Below are positions 1-8,231 of a stretch of 22,900 nucleotides of DNA, one piece after another. Source of the stretch: Actinobacteria bacterium UBA4719 (GTDB lineage Bacteria; Actinomycetota; Actinomycetes; Actinomycetales; Dermatophilaceae); the NCBI GenBank assembly GCA_002404345.1, contig DHJN01000003.1, positions 1 through 22,900 on the forward strand. The letters run 5' to 3'. The number at the start of each line of letters is the position of its first letter. Within the stretch, counting starts at the first letter, position 1. The notes under the pieces were generated by a model. It was not told the DNA's origin. It searched no databases and was given only the letters and a program-made list of their open reading frames with translations. The position numbers and the translations under genes are program-made.

Positions 1-668
1 CCCATGCCGGGTTCGGTGAGCAGGTGGCGGGGGCGGCCCGGGTCCGGTTCGAGCTTGCGCCGTAACTGGGCCATGTACACCCTCAGGTTTCCGCCAGCGT
101 TCTCATAGCCGGGTCCCCAGACCTCGGTGAGCAGCTGCCTCTAGCTGAGTAGCTTGCCAGGGTGCCGCAGCATGACTTCGATGAGGTGCCATTCGGTTGG
201 GGTCAGTCGCACCTCGATGTCGGCGGCCCCATGGGCGACCGTGACGCGTCTGGCGAACAGGTCAACTGTGGTTGGGCCGAACGTCACGATCGGGTTGTCG
301 TCGGCCGGCGTGGCGCGGCGTGAAACGGCGCGCAGCCGGGCTAGCAGCTCATCGACCCCAAAAGGTTTCGTGAGGTAGTCGTCGGCGCCGGCGTCGAGCG
401 CGTCGACTTTGTCGGCGCTGTCGGTGCGCCCGGACAGGATCACGATGGGTGCGGTGCTCCAGCCACGCAGCCCGCGGATGACCTCGACCCCGTCCAGGTC
501 CGGCAGCCCGAGGTCGAGGATGACCAGGTCCGGGTTGTGGGCAGCGGCTGTGGCCAGCGCCTCGGCCCCGGTCGCGGCGGTAAGCACCTCATAATGGCGG
601 GCGCGCAGGTTGATCTGTAATGCCCGCAGGATCTGAGGCTCGTCGTCGACCACCAGAACACGGGTCAT
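1..668 (-). pseudogene. kdpE: KdpE response regulator, interrupted by an in-frame TAG and cut by the window edge
   Basis: OmpR/PhoB-family response regulator that normally activates kdpFABC at low potassium. The receiver domain occupies roughly residues 1-120, with the acidic pocket in VVDDE, the phospho-acceptor Asp in VILDLGLPD and the conserved Lys in LTKPFG. The winged-helix DNA-binding domain begins near residue 130 (LTPTEWHLIEVM). The frame stops at TAG (141-143) after HPGKLLS, yet the same frame stays open to the window edge and encodes typical KdpE sequence (RQLLTEVWGPGYE, then LRVYMAQLRRKLEPDP, then TEPGMG). Family members usually have Gln at the stop position, so a CAG-to-TAG change is the simplest explanation. 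A 175-residue product would lack the recognition helix and wing. The ATG at 668 overlaps the kdpD TGA as ATGA, which implies translational coupling. A sequencing error is possible but would have to coincide with the separate kdpD lesion. Confidence 0.85.
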
Positions 669-3294
669 GTGGTTTCGTTTCCGCTGGTCGTTGGGCGTTC
701 CTGGTTCGCCCCCTCGCGTTCACGTCGGCCGGGCTCTCCCCGCGTGGCGGCTGCTCCTTGCGGGGCGGCATTGAGTGACACCACCATGGTGAGTCCGCCA
801 CCGGGGGTCTCCTCCGGGTTGAGCGTGCCGCCCATCGCCACGGTGAGCCCGCGCGAAAGCGCCAGTCCGAGGCCCACGCCGGTGGTGTTGTCGGTGTCGC
901 CGAGGCGCTGGAACGGGGCGAAGACCCGCTCGAGGTAGGCCGTCGGGATGCCGGGGCCGCGGTCGATGACGCGCAGCTCCACCCGGTCGCCGAGGCTGCT
1001 TCCTGTCACTCGCGGCGGAGAATCGGGCGGGGAGTACCGAATGGCGTTCCCGAGCAGGTTGGCGATGACCCGCTCGAGCAGGCCGGGGTCGGCCAGCACA
1101 ACGGGAAGGTCATCCGGCACGTCGATCACGACGTGGCTCCCAGCCGGGCCGAGGTCGTCCAGCGCCAACGGCACCACCTCGTCCAGCGCTATCGGACGGC
1201 GCACCGCCGACAGGGCCCCGGCCTGCAGCCGGCTCATGTCCAGCAGGTTGTCGACCAGATGGGCGAGTCGGTCCAGGGACTCGTCGGCGGTGAGCAGCAG
1301 CTCAGCGTGGTCCTGTGCGGACCACTCGATGTCGTTGCTGCGCAGACTGGTCACGGCGGCCTTCGCGGACGCGAGCGGGGTGCGCAGGTCGTGCCCCACC
1401 GCCGCCAGCAGAGCGGTCCGCTCCGATCGCCCTCGGCGATGGGAACGGCGGCGGCCGCCGCCTCGCTGAGCCGGTGCCGTTCCAGGGTCACGGCGGCTTG
1501 CGCGGCAAAGGCACCGATGACCCGCTGGTCTTCCGCCCGCAGCGGCCGCCCCCGCAGTCCGAGCACCAGGGTGTCTCCGGCCGCAACCTCAGCGTCGGCG
1601 TCCTGCGGCCGCTCACACCGGTCAGTACCGGCGCTGGCCACCACAGTCCACTCGTCGGTCGGTCCGTGGGCCCAGGCCCCGCGGCTCAGCGTCGAGCGGG
1701 GGGTCCGCTCCAGCAACGTGACGGAAGTCAGCCCAAAGGCCTCCCGCACCCGTTCCAGCAAGGCCGGGAGCGCCGTCTCGCCGCGCAGAACGCTGCCGGC
1801 CAGGGTGCCAAGCGTCTCCGCTTCCGCCGTGGCACGCGCCGCCTGCCGGGTACGCCGCGCGGCCAGGTCCACCACAGAGCTCACCAGCGCGGCGACCACG
1901 ACGAAGACACCCAACGCCAGTGCGTTGTTCGTCTCTGCGATGGTGAACGTGTACAGCGGAGGCGTGAAGTAGTAGTTCAGCAGCAGCGATCCGCCGATCG
2001 CGGCCACCACGGCCGGCACGAACCCGCCGGCCAGGGCCACGAGCACGACCGCCAGCAGGAAGAGCAGGACGTCGCTGACCAGGTTCAGATGCTGCCGCTC
2101 ATGCGCGAGCAACACGGTGAGCAGGGTGGGCAGCAGCAGCGCGAGCACGAATCCCTGCAGCCGGCGCTGAAGGGTGAGGCTGCCGTGGGGGCGCGGCAGC
2201 CCACGCCCCTTTCCTCTCTGCGCATGGGTGACCAGGTGGACGTCGATGTCGCCGGAGTCGCGGATGATGCCGGCGCCGATACCCGGTCCTGTCACGAGCG
2301 CAGCCAGCCGGGATCGGCCGCTGTCGCCCAACACCAGCTGGGTGGCGCTCTCGGCCCGGGCGAACTCCAGTAAGGCGTCAGAGACGTCGTCGCCGACGAT
2401 CTGGTGGTAGGTGCCGCCCAAGGTCTCGACCAGTGTCCGCTGCGCGGTCAAGTTGGCGGGGTTGGCGCCGGTGAGCCCGTCAGAGCGGGTGACGTGCACC
2501 GCTAGCAGATCCCCACCTGCCGAACGGGCCGCGACGCGAGCCGCCCGCCGGATGAGAGTCTCGCCTTCGGGGCCGCCGGTCAGCGCCACGACGACCCGTT
2601 CGCGGGTCTCCCAGGTCTCCTGTATGCCGTGTTGCTCGCGGTACAGATGCAGGGCCTCGTCGACCTTGTCGGCGGTCCACAGCAACGCCAGCTCGCGCAA
2701 CGCGGTGAGGTTGCCGACCCGGAAGTAGTTCCCCAGCGCCGCGTCCACTTTCTCCGCGGCGTAGACGTTTCCGTGCGCCATACGGCGACGCAACGCCTCC
2801 GGGGCCATGTCGACCAGCTCGACCTGTTCAGCGGCACGGACAACCGCGTCCGGAACCCGTTCCCGCTGCGGCACCCCGGTGATCTTCTCGACCACGTCGT
2901 TGAGTGACTCCAGATGCTGAATATTTACGGTGGAGATCACGTCGATACCGGCAGCCAGGAGCACCTGGATGTCCTGCCAGCGCTTCTCGTTGCCAGATCC
3001 GGGCACGTTGGTGTGGGCGAGCTCGTCGACGAGGGCCACCGCGGGCAAGCGGGCCAGGACGGCATGGAGGTCCATCTCGGTGAACGTGGCGCCACGGTAG
3101 GAGATCTCGCGGCGAGGCACCGTCTCGACCCCCTCGAGCAGGTCTGCGGTGTGCTGGCGGCCGTGGGTCTCGACGTACCCGACGACCACGTCGGTGCCGC
3201 GCTCGGCACGACGGCGGCCCTCGTCGAGCATCGCGTAGGTCTTCCCGACCCCGGGCGCCGCGCCCAGGTAGACCCGCAGCTTGCCACGCCCCAT
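665..3294 (-). pseudogene. kdpD: KdpD sensor histidine kinase, split by a one-base frameshift
   Basis: Membrane sensor kinase of the KdpDE potassium-response pair. The ATG at 3294 is preceded by a strong GAGGAGG site. The first frame (3294 to about 1430) carries the KdpD N-domain with Walker A GAAPGVGKT (about residues 11-19) and the DELAHTN motif. It continues with a universal-stress-like domain (about 230-360), a membrane block of closely spaced segments (about 380-490) and a GAF-like region. Near 1423-1432 the frame shifts; without one extra base it runs into an unrelated tail ending at 1351. The other frame continues directly with ERTALLAAVGHDLRTPLA (phospho-acceptor His), the N box NLLGNAIRYSPP, GPGIP and VGLGLALSRGL, ending at 665. 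The reading-frame span of 2630 nt is one base short of 877 codons. The shift site is not a homopolymer. Both products would be inactive as a kinase, because the sensor and the catalytic core are separated. Confidence 0.85.
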
Positions 3295-3336
3295 GGCTCC
3301 TCCTCTACCCGCTATTCAACCAGTCTGAGCGCCGCC

Positions 3337-3993
3337 TCAGCGGCCGACGGCATCCAGCGCCAGGTTGACCTCGAGGACGTTGACGCGCGCTTCCCCGAGA
3401 AATCCGAGTGTGCGTCCTTGAGTGTGCTCGGTGACCAACTCCGCGACCTTGGCCACATCCAGGCCACGCACGCGCGCGACCCGGGCGACCTGCTGCGCGG
3501 CGTACGCCGGGCTGATGTTCGGGTCGAGGCCGGAGCCGCTGGCGAGAAGCGCATCCGGAGCGACCTGCTGCGGGTCGACACCGTCGAGCTTGGCGGCAGT
3601 CGCCCGCCGCTCCTTGACTGCAGCTATGAGGACCTTGTTCTCGGGGCCCAGGTTGGAGGCGGAGGTGGATAACGGGTCGTATCCGTCACCGGCCGCCGAT
3701 GGCCGGCTCTGGAAGTACTTCGGGTCCGCTTCGAAGACCGGCTTGCCACTGGCGTCCTTCTTCGGTTTCCCTTTTTCCATGACGGGACGAATGAAGGCCT
3801 GCCCGATGAGGTCGGAGCCGACCGTCTTGCCGGCGCGGGTCACCAGGGAGCCGTTGGCGTTGCTGCCGAAAGCGACCTGGGCCAGGCCGGTCATGGCCAG
3901 CGGGTAGGCCAGGCCCACGATGACGGTGAGTACGAGCATGGTCCGCACCCCGGCGCCATACTGCCGCAGGGCCGGGGAGAATCGAAGTGCCAT
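3337..3993 (-). CDS. kdpC: KdpC subunit of the potassium-transporting ATPase
   Basis: KdpC (218 residues, usual length about 190-220) is the single-pass subunit that stabilises the KdpFABC complex and affects ATP affinity. One N-terminal membrane segment is visible at about residues 15-37 (TMLVLTVIVGLAYPLAMTG). It is followed by a family-typical extracytoplasmic domain with FGSNANGSLV, GQAFIRP, YFQSRPSAAGDGYDP and SASNLGPENK. The C-terminal part contains SGSGLDPNISPAYAAQQVARVAR and GRTLGFLGEARVNVLEVNLALD, both diagnostic for KdpC. The ATG at 3993 has an AAGGAAAG site upstream. The gene lies 21 nt after kdpB and 42 nt before kdpD, in the same operon. It appears intact. Confidence 0.97.
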   Translation of the reverse strand: MALRFSPALRQYGAGVRTMLVLTVIVGLAYPLAMTGLAQVAFGSNANGSLVTRAGKTVGSDLIGQAFIRPVMEKGKPKKDASGKPVFEADPKYFQSRPSAAGDGYDPLSTSASNLGPENKVLIAAVKERRATAAKLDGVDPQQVAPDALLASGSGLDPNISPAYAAQQVARVARVRGLDVAKVAELVTEHTQGRTLGFLGEARVNVLEVNLALDAVGR

Positions 3994-4014
3994 GTCTCTT
4001 GTCTCTTTCCTTCT

Positions 4015-6147
4015 CTAGCGGCCGATGCCGGGGATCTGGGACACCAGCAGATCTATGAGCTTGATGCCGATGAATGGGCTGAGGATGCCGCCGACGCCGT
4101 AGATGGCGAGGTTGCGGCGCAGCATCGACGCGGCGGAGGACGGCGTGTACTGGACTCCTCGCAGTGCCAGTGGAATGAGCCCGATAATGATCAGCGCGTT
4201 AAAGATGACCGCCGACAGGATCGCGGACTCCGGCGTGGCCAGGCGCATGATGTTCAGGGTGTCCAGACCCGGGTAGACGCCGGCGAACATCGCCGGGATG
4301 ATCGCGAAGTACTTGGCGATGTCGTTGGCGATCGAGAACGTCGTGAGCGAGCCGCGGGTAATGAGCAGCTGCTTGCCGATCTTGACGATCTCGATGAGCT
4401 TGGTCGGGTTGGAGTCGAGGTCGACCATGTTGCCAGCCTCTTTGGCGGCCGACGTGCCGGTGTTCATGGCAACACCCACGTCAGCCTGGGCCAGTGCCGG
4501 AGCGTCGTTGGTGCCGTCGCCGGTCATCGCGACCAGGCGTCCGCCTTGCTGTTCGGCCTTGATGAGCGCCATCTTCTCCTCGGGGGTGGCCTCGGCGAGG
4601 AAGTCGTCGACGCCCGCCTCGTCGGCTATGGCCTTCGCGGTCAGCGGGTTGTCACCGGTGATCATGACCGTGCGGATGCCCATCCGGCGCATCTCCTCGA
4701 AGCGCTCCCGCATGCCTTCCTTGACGACGTCCTTGAGGTTGATCACCCCTAGGCAGCGTGCGGGCTGACCATTGGTGCGCTCCGCCACCACCAGCGGGGT
4801 GCCGCCGCCGGTGGAGATGCCGTCCACGATGGCGCCGACTTCATCGCTGGGATGCCCTCCTTGGTCGCGAACCCATTTCATGACCGCCGTGGCGGCGCCC
4901 TTGCGGATCTGCCGTCCACCTTCGAGGTCGACACCACTCATCCGCGTCTGCGCGGTGAACACCACGAAGCTCGCGGTCTTCAGCTCCCCTGGCTGCCGTT
5001 CCCGCAGGCCGTATGCCGTCTTGGCGAGAACCACGATGGACCGCCCCTCCGGGGTCTCGTCGGCGAGGCTTGACAGCTGCGCGGCGTCCGCGAGCTCCTC
5101 ACCCGCGACCCCGCGCACCGGTATGAACTCGGCCGCCTGCCGGTTGCCGAGCGTGATGGTGCCGGTCTTGTCCAGCAGCAGGGTGTTCACGTCCCCCGCG
5201 GCCTCGACGGCCCGGCCAGACATCGCGAGCACATTGTGCTGCACGAGACGGTCCATGCCGGCGATGCCGATCGCCGAGAGCAGCGCCCCGATGGTCGTCG
5301 GGATGAGACAGACCAGCAGCGCCACCAGCACGATGAGGGACTGCCCGGCCCCGGAGTAGATGGCGAAAGGCTGCAGGGTCACGGTTGCCATCAGGAACAC
5401 GATCGTCAGGCTGGCAAGCAGGATGTTGAGTGCGATCTCGTTCGGCGTCTTCTGCCGGGAAGCGCCCTCGACCAGGGCGATCATCCGGTCGATGAAGCTC
5501 TCACCGGGTTTGGCGGTGATAACGACCACGATGCGGTCCGACAGCACCTTGGTGCCGCCGGTGACCGAACTACGGTCGCCGCCGGACTCCCGGATGACGG
5601 GAGCAGACTCGCCGGTGATGGCCGACTCGTCCACGCTGGCAACGCCCTCGATGACGTCGCCGTCCCCTGGGATGACCTCTCCGGCCTCAACGACCACGTG
5701 GTCCCCAAGCCGAGGCTCGGACGCGGGGACGTCCTGCTCGGACCCGTCGTCCCGCAGCAGGCGCGCGATGGTCTCCGTCTTGGCCCGGCGCAGGCTGGCG
5801 GCCTGTGCCTTGCCGCGGCCCTCGGCCACGGCCTCGGCCAGGTTGGCGAAGATGACGGTGATCCATAGCCAAACCACCACCGACCAGGCGAACAGGCTGG
5901 GGTCGGTGACGGCAAGTGCGGTGGACAGAGCGGCGCCGACCTCGACCACGAACATGACCGGGCTGCGGACCATGACCCGCGGGTCAAGCTTGCGAACCGC
6001 GTCCGGCAGCGACGTGAGCAGCATCTTCGGGTCGAGGGAGCCCGCTTGGACCCGCGATGGGGCGGTGGGCGTGGGCGTGAGAGTGGACATCCGGGGTGGC
6101 CCTTCGGGTGAGGTGCGCGGGTCGAGGGGGCTAGTGGTCGTCGACAT
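4015..6147 (-). CDS. kdpB: KdpB, P-type ATPase catalytic subunit
   Basis: KdpB is the P-type ATPase subunit that hydrolyses ATP to drive potassium uptake through KdpA. Key motifs are present: TGES of the actuator domain (about residue 180), the phosphorylation motif DKTGTIT (Asp about 327), [10 protein letters not shown] and [16 protein letters not shown] of the P domain. C-terminal membrane helices follow ([17 protein letters not shown], then [17 protein letters not shown]). The Ser in TGES corresponds to the residue whose phosphorylation inhibits the E. coli enzyme. The start is ambiguous: GTG at 6150 overlaps the kdpA stop by 3 nt, whereas ATG at 6147 overlaps it by 1 nt (TGATG). I chose ATG. 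The 710-residue product is slightly longer than most homologues because of a Pro/Thr-rich N-terminus, and an in-frame ATG about 20 codons in is another possibility. The gene looks complete. Confidence 0.97.
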   Translation of the reverse strand: MSTTTSPLDPRTSPEGPPRMSTLTPTPTAPSRVQAGSLDPKMLLTSLPDAVRKLDPRVMVRSPVMFVVEVGAALSTALAVTDPSLFAWSVVVWLWITVIFANLAEAVAEGRGKAQAASLRRAKTETIARLLRDDGSEQDVPASEPRLGDHVVVEAGEVIPGDGDVIEGVASVDESAITGESAPVIRESGGDRSSVTGGTKVLSDRIVVVITAKPGESFIDRMIALVEGASRQKTPNEIALNILLASLTIVFLMATVTLQPFAIYSGAGQSLIVLVALLVCLIPTTIGALLSAIGIAGMDRLVQHNVLAMSGRAVEAAGDVNTLLLDKTGTITLGNRQAAEFIPVRGVAGEELADAAQLSSLADETPEGRSIVVLAKTAYGLRERQPGELKTASFVVFTAQTRMSGVDLEGGRQIRKGAATAVMKWVRDQGGHPSDEVGAIVDGISTGGGTPLVVAERTNGQPARCLGVINLKDVVKEGMRERFEEMRRMGIRTVMITGDNPLTAKAIADEAGVDDFLAEATPEEKMALIKAEQQGGRLVAMTGDGTNDAPALAQADVGVAMNTGTSAAKEAGNMVDLDSNPTKLIEIVKIGKQLLITRGSLTTFSIANDIAKYFAIIPAMFAGVYPGLDTLNIMRLATPESAILSAVIFNALIIIGLIPLALRGVQYTPSSAASMLRRNLAIYGVGGILSPFIGIKLIDLLVSQIPGIGR

Positions 6148-7805
6148 CACAGGCCCTCCGCCAGGGGCCCCAGAGCGAGCGCGGGGAAAAACGTCAAGCC
6201 GGCCACGATGATGACGACCCCGACAAGCATTCCCACAAAGAGTGGGCGGTGCGTGGGCAACGTGCCGGCGTTGCCCGGGACCGCCTGCTGGCGGGCCAGG
6301 GACCCGGCCAACGCGAGCGCGAGAACGATCGGCACAAAACGGCCGGCCAGCATGGCCAGGGCAAGGGCCGTGTTGTAGAAGCCGGTGTTCACCGAGATGC
6401 CGGCGAAAGCAGAGCCGTTGTTGTTGGCGGAGGACATGAACGCGTACAGCACCTCGGACAGGCCGTGGGGCCCTGGATTCAGGATGGACTCCTTCGGGCC
6501 GCTCAGGCTCATGGCCAGCCCCGTCCCGGCCAGCACCACCACCGGCATCGTGAGGATGTACAGCGAGACCAGCTTGATCTCGCGTGGGGTGATCTTCTTG
6601 CGCAGGTACTCAGGGGTGCGCCCCACCATTAGCCCGGCGACGAAGACGGTCACGACCGCCAGGATCAGCATCCCGTACAACCCGGAACCGACGCCGCCGG
6701 GCGACACCTCACCCAGACCCATATGGAAGATCGTCAAGCCTCCCCCCAGTGCCGAGAAGGAGTCGTGGAACGAGTTCACCGCGCCAGTCGACGTCCCTGT
6801 CGTCGAGGTCGCGAACAGCGAAGATGCAGCGACCCCGAACCGAGTCTCCTTGCCCTCCATCGACGCGCCGGCCAGCTTCAGCGCAGTGCCGGCGTGGCCT
6901 GCCTCCAAGGTGGAGATGCCGACCAGGATCGTCGCCCACAGTGCGCCCATCGCGGCCAGGATCGCGTAACCCTGCCGCTTGTCCTTGACCATCAGCCCGA
7001 AGGTGCGGGTCAGCGCCACCGGGATGAGCAGCAGCATGAAGATTTCCAAGATGTTGGACAGCGGGTTGGGGTTCTCGAAGGGGTGGGCCGAGTTGGCGTT
7101 ATAGAACCCACCCCCGTTGGTCCCCAGCTCCTTGATGGCCTCCTGGGAGGCGACCGGCCCGCCGGTGATGGTCTGGTGGACGCCGGCCAGGGTGGTGGCA
7201 TCGGTGCCGGCGGAGAGGTTCTGCACCGCGCCGAGCGCGAGCAGGACGATCGTGCCCACGACGGCCATCGGCAACAGGATGCGCAGGATGCCGCGGACCA
7301 GGTCGACCCAGAAGTTACCGACCCGGTCGGTGCGGGAGCGCATGAAGCCGCGAACCAGGGCGATCGCGACGGCCATGCCGACCGCAGCCGAAGCGAAGTT
7401 CTGCACCGCGAGCCCGGACATCTGGACCAGGTGCCCCATCGTCGACTCACCGGAGTAGGACTGCCAGTTGGTGTTGGTCACGAAGGAGGCCGCGGTGTTG
7501 AACGCCTGGTCGGGTGCGACTCCGGGAAAGCCCAGGCTCAACGGCAGGTGCGGCTGGAAGCGAAGCATCGCGTACAGCCCGAGGACGGAGACGGCGGAGA
7601 AGGCGAGCAGCGAGCGGGCGTATACGGGCCAACGCTGGTCGGCCTTGGAGTCCACCCCCATCAGCCGGTAGAGCACCCGCTCGACCCCGTTGTCGTGCTC
7701 GCTGGTGTAGACCCGCGCCATGTAGGCACCGAGAGGCAGGTAGCAGGCGGCGAGAGCAGCAATCAAAAGGCCCACCTGCAGCAGCCCGGAGGCAGTCTCA
7801 GACAT
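6147..7805 (-). CDS. kdpA: KdpA, potassium-binding channel-like subunit
   Basis: KdpA (552 residues) is the superfamily-of-K-transporters subunit that selects and carries potassium in the KdpFABC pump. The four pore-loop segments that form the selectivity filter are recognisable: [53 protein letters not shown] and [15 protein letters not shown]. The N-terminus ([20 protein letters not shown]) and about ten hydrophobic segments fit the family. ATG at 7805 lies one base after the kdpF stop (TGA-G-ATG). A GGAG site overlaps the end of kdpF, so translation of the two is probably coupled. The stop overlaps the start of kdpB. No lesion is seen. Confidence 0.98.
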   Translation of the reverse strand: MSETASGLLQVGLLIAALAACYLPLGAYMARVYTSEHDNGVERVLYRLMGVDSKADQRWPVYARSLLAFSAVSVLGLYAMLRFQPHLPLSLGFPGVAPDQAFNTAASFVTNTNWQSYSGESTMGHLVQMSGLAVQNFASAAVGMAVAIALVRGFMRSRTDRVGNFWVDLVRGILRILLPMAVVGTIVLLALGAVQNLSAGTDATTLAGVHQTITGGPVASQEAIKELGTNGGGFYNANSAHPFENPNPLSNILEIFMLLLIPVALTRTFGLMVKDKRQGYAILAAMGALWATILVGISTLEAGHAGTALKLAGASMEGKETRFGVAASSLFATSTTGTSTGAVNSFHDSFSALGGGLTIFHMGLGEVSPGGVGSGLYGMLILAVVTVFVAGLMVGRTPEYLRKKITPREIKLVSLYILTMPVVVLAGTGLAMSLSGPKESILNPGPHGLSEVLYAFMSSANNNGSAFAGISVNTGFYNTALALAMLAGRFVPIVLALALAGSLARQQAVPGNAGTLPTHRPLFVGMLVGVVIIVAGLTFFPALALGPLAEGL

Positions 7806-7806
7806 C

Positions 7807-7896
7807 TCAGAAACGCTCCGGGAACAGCAGGGCCACTACGAGGTAGCCGACGAGCAGGACGGACAGGGTGAGCCCGGCGGCGTTCTCAACACTCAT
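7807..7896 (-). CDS. kdpF: KdpF small membrane subunit
   Basis: This 29-residue ORF begins [20 protein letters not shown] and ends VALLFPERF. It has one membrane segment (about residues 8-25) and the C-terminal F-P-E-[RK]-F signature typical of KdpF, which stabilises the KdpABC complex in the membrane. The ATG lies within the ATGA overlap with the stop of the upstream microprotein gene. A G-rich stretch (AAGGGGGTCGAG) ahead of it can serve as ribosome binding site. The kdpA start follows after one base. It is shorter than common ORF-length cut-offs, so it is easily missed. Confidence 0.93.
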   Translation of the reverse strand: MSVENAAGLTLSVLLVGYLVVALLFPERF

Positions 7897-7976
7897 AGCC
7901 GCTCGACCCCCTTGACGATCAGCGCCGTGAGCGCGAAGAACGCTCCGGTGAGGACCACGAACACGAGATCGGGCAT
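7893..7976 (-). CDS. 27-residue single-pass membrane microprotein, first gene of the kdp operon
   Basis: The ORF begins MPDLVFVVLTGAFFALTALI and ends VKGVERL. It has a single hydrophobic helix (about residues 4-20) and a short positively charged tail. A near-perfect site CTGGAGGTGCA sits immediately before the ATG, the best in this part of the operon. The stop overlaps the kdpF start as ATGA, so the two genes look translationally coupled. It is not KdpF, which follows and carries its own signature. From memory, similar 26-30 residue ORFs with a C-terminal E-R-L motif occur upstream of kdpF in other bacteria and are usually unannotated; I cannot confirm this here. A role as an accessory KdpFABC subunit, or as a leader whose translation opens the kdpF site, is inference. 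Confidence 0.72.
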   Translation of the reverse strand: MPDLVFVVLTGAFFALTALIVKGVERL

Positions 7977-8110
7977 TGCACCTCCAGTCATCGGGTGGCT
8001 CGATGGGCGACCACCCTGGAAGTCTTGACGCTGAAGGGTGGCTGCCGGGTGGTTACTAACGACTCCTTAACGCAAGCACGGCGAACCCTGACGCGTTCCT
8101 AACAACTTGC
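7977..8110 (-). promoter_or_regulatory. kdp operon upstream region with phased TAAC repeats and a leader hairpin
   Basis: The region lies upstream of the leftward kdp operon. Three copies of a TTMC/TAAC-like box on the plus strand (TTACTAAC ending at 8060, TCCTTAAC ending at 8071, TTCCTAAC ending at 8103) have spacings of 11 and 32 nt, about one and three helical turns. That is the usual geometry for dimers of OmpR-family regulators such as KdpE. Nearer the gene, 7993-8016 forms a stem with a single bulge (GGGTGG-c-TCG / CGA-CCACCC, 5-nt loop) just before the GGAGG ribosome binding site at 7981-7985. Additional GGGTGG copies lie at 8036 and 8047. I could not identify a convincing -10/-35 pair. 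A KdpE operator is an inference from position and spacing. Confidence 0.45.
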
Positions 8111-8231
8111 CAGTTGCGGCCTCGGGCGCTGACAGGCCGGACGCCTCGGCCGCCATCTACTGCTGCCATGGGGTTGCGGCTTGCCGACCGCGACCCCAGT
8201 CCACGGCGCGGCACAGTAGTAGTCTCGCGGC
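8111..8231 (+). promoter_or_regulatory. Structured region directly upstream of kimA
   Basis: Two hairpins can be drawn on the kimA-sense strand. One combines CAGT/ACTG (8111-8114 with 8159-8162), GCGGCC/GGCCGC (8116-8121 with 8148-8153) and, as a competing inner stem, GGCCG/CGGCC (8135-8139 with 8147-8151). The second is an 11-bp stem at 8169-8179 / 8188-8198 with one U-G pair and an 8-nt loop, ending 33 nt before the GTG. The B. subtilis kimA gene is controlled by a c-di-AMP (ydaO) riboswitch, but I do not see that riboswitch's conserved motifs here. No clear Shine-Dalgarno precedes the GTG, so a leaderless transcript from a promoter near TAGTAG (8217-8222) is also possible. That would put the hairpins in DNA only. 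Confidence 0.35.

Noticed and set aside
1133..2373. Long plus-strand open frames (up to 352 codons) opposite kdpD
   Set aside because: They are antisense shadows of a GC-rich gene; the proteins are Arg/Gln-rich without motifs or ribosome binding sites, whereas the minus strand encodes KdpD.
6723..7871. 382-codon plus-strand frame opposite kdpA
   Set aside because: It is a shadow of kdpA, low-complexity and Gln/Gly/Arg-rich, with no recognisable domain.
8111..8231. c-di-AMP (ydaO) riboswitch upstream of kimA
   Set aside because: I looked for its conserved segments and could not find them; the region is also short for that element.
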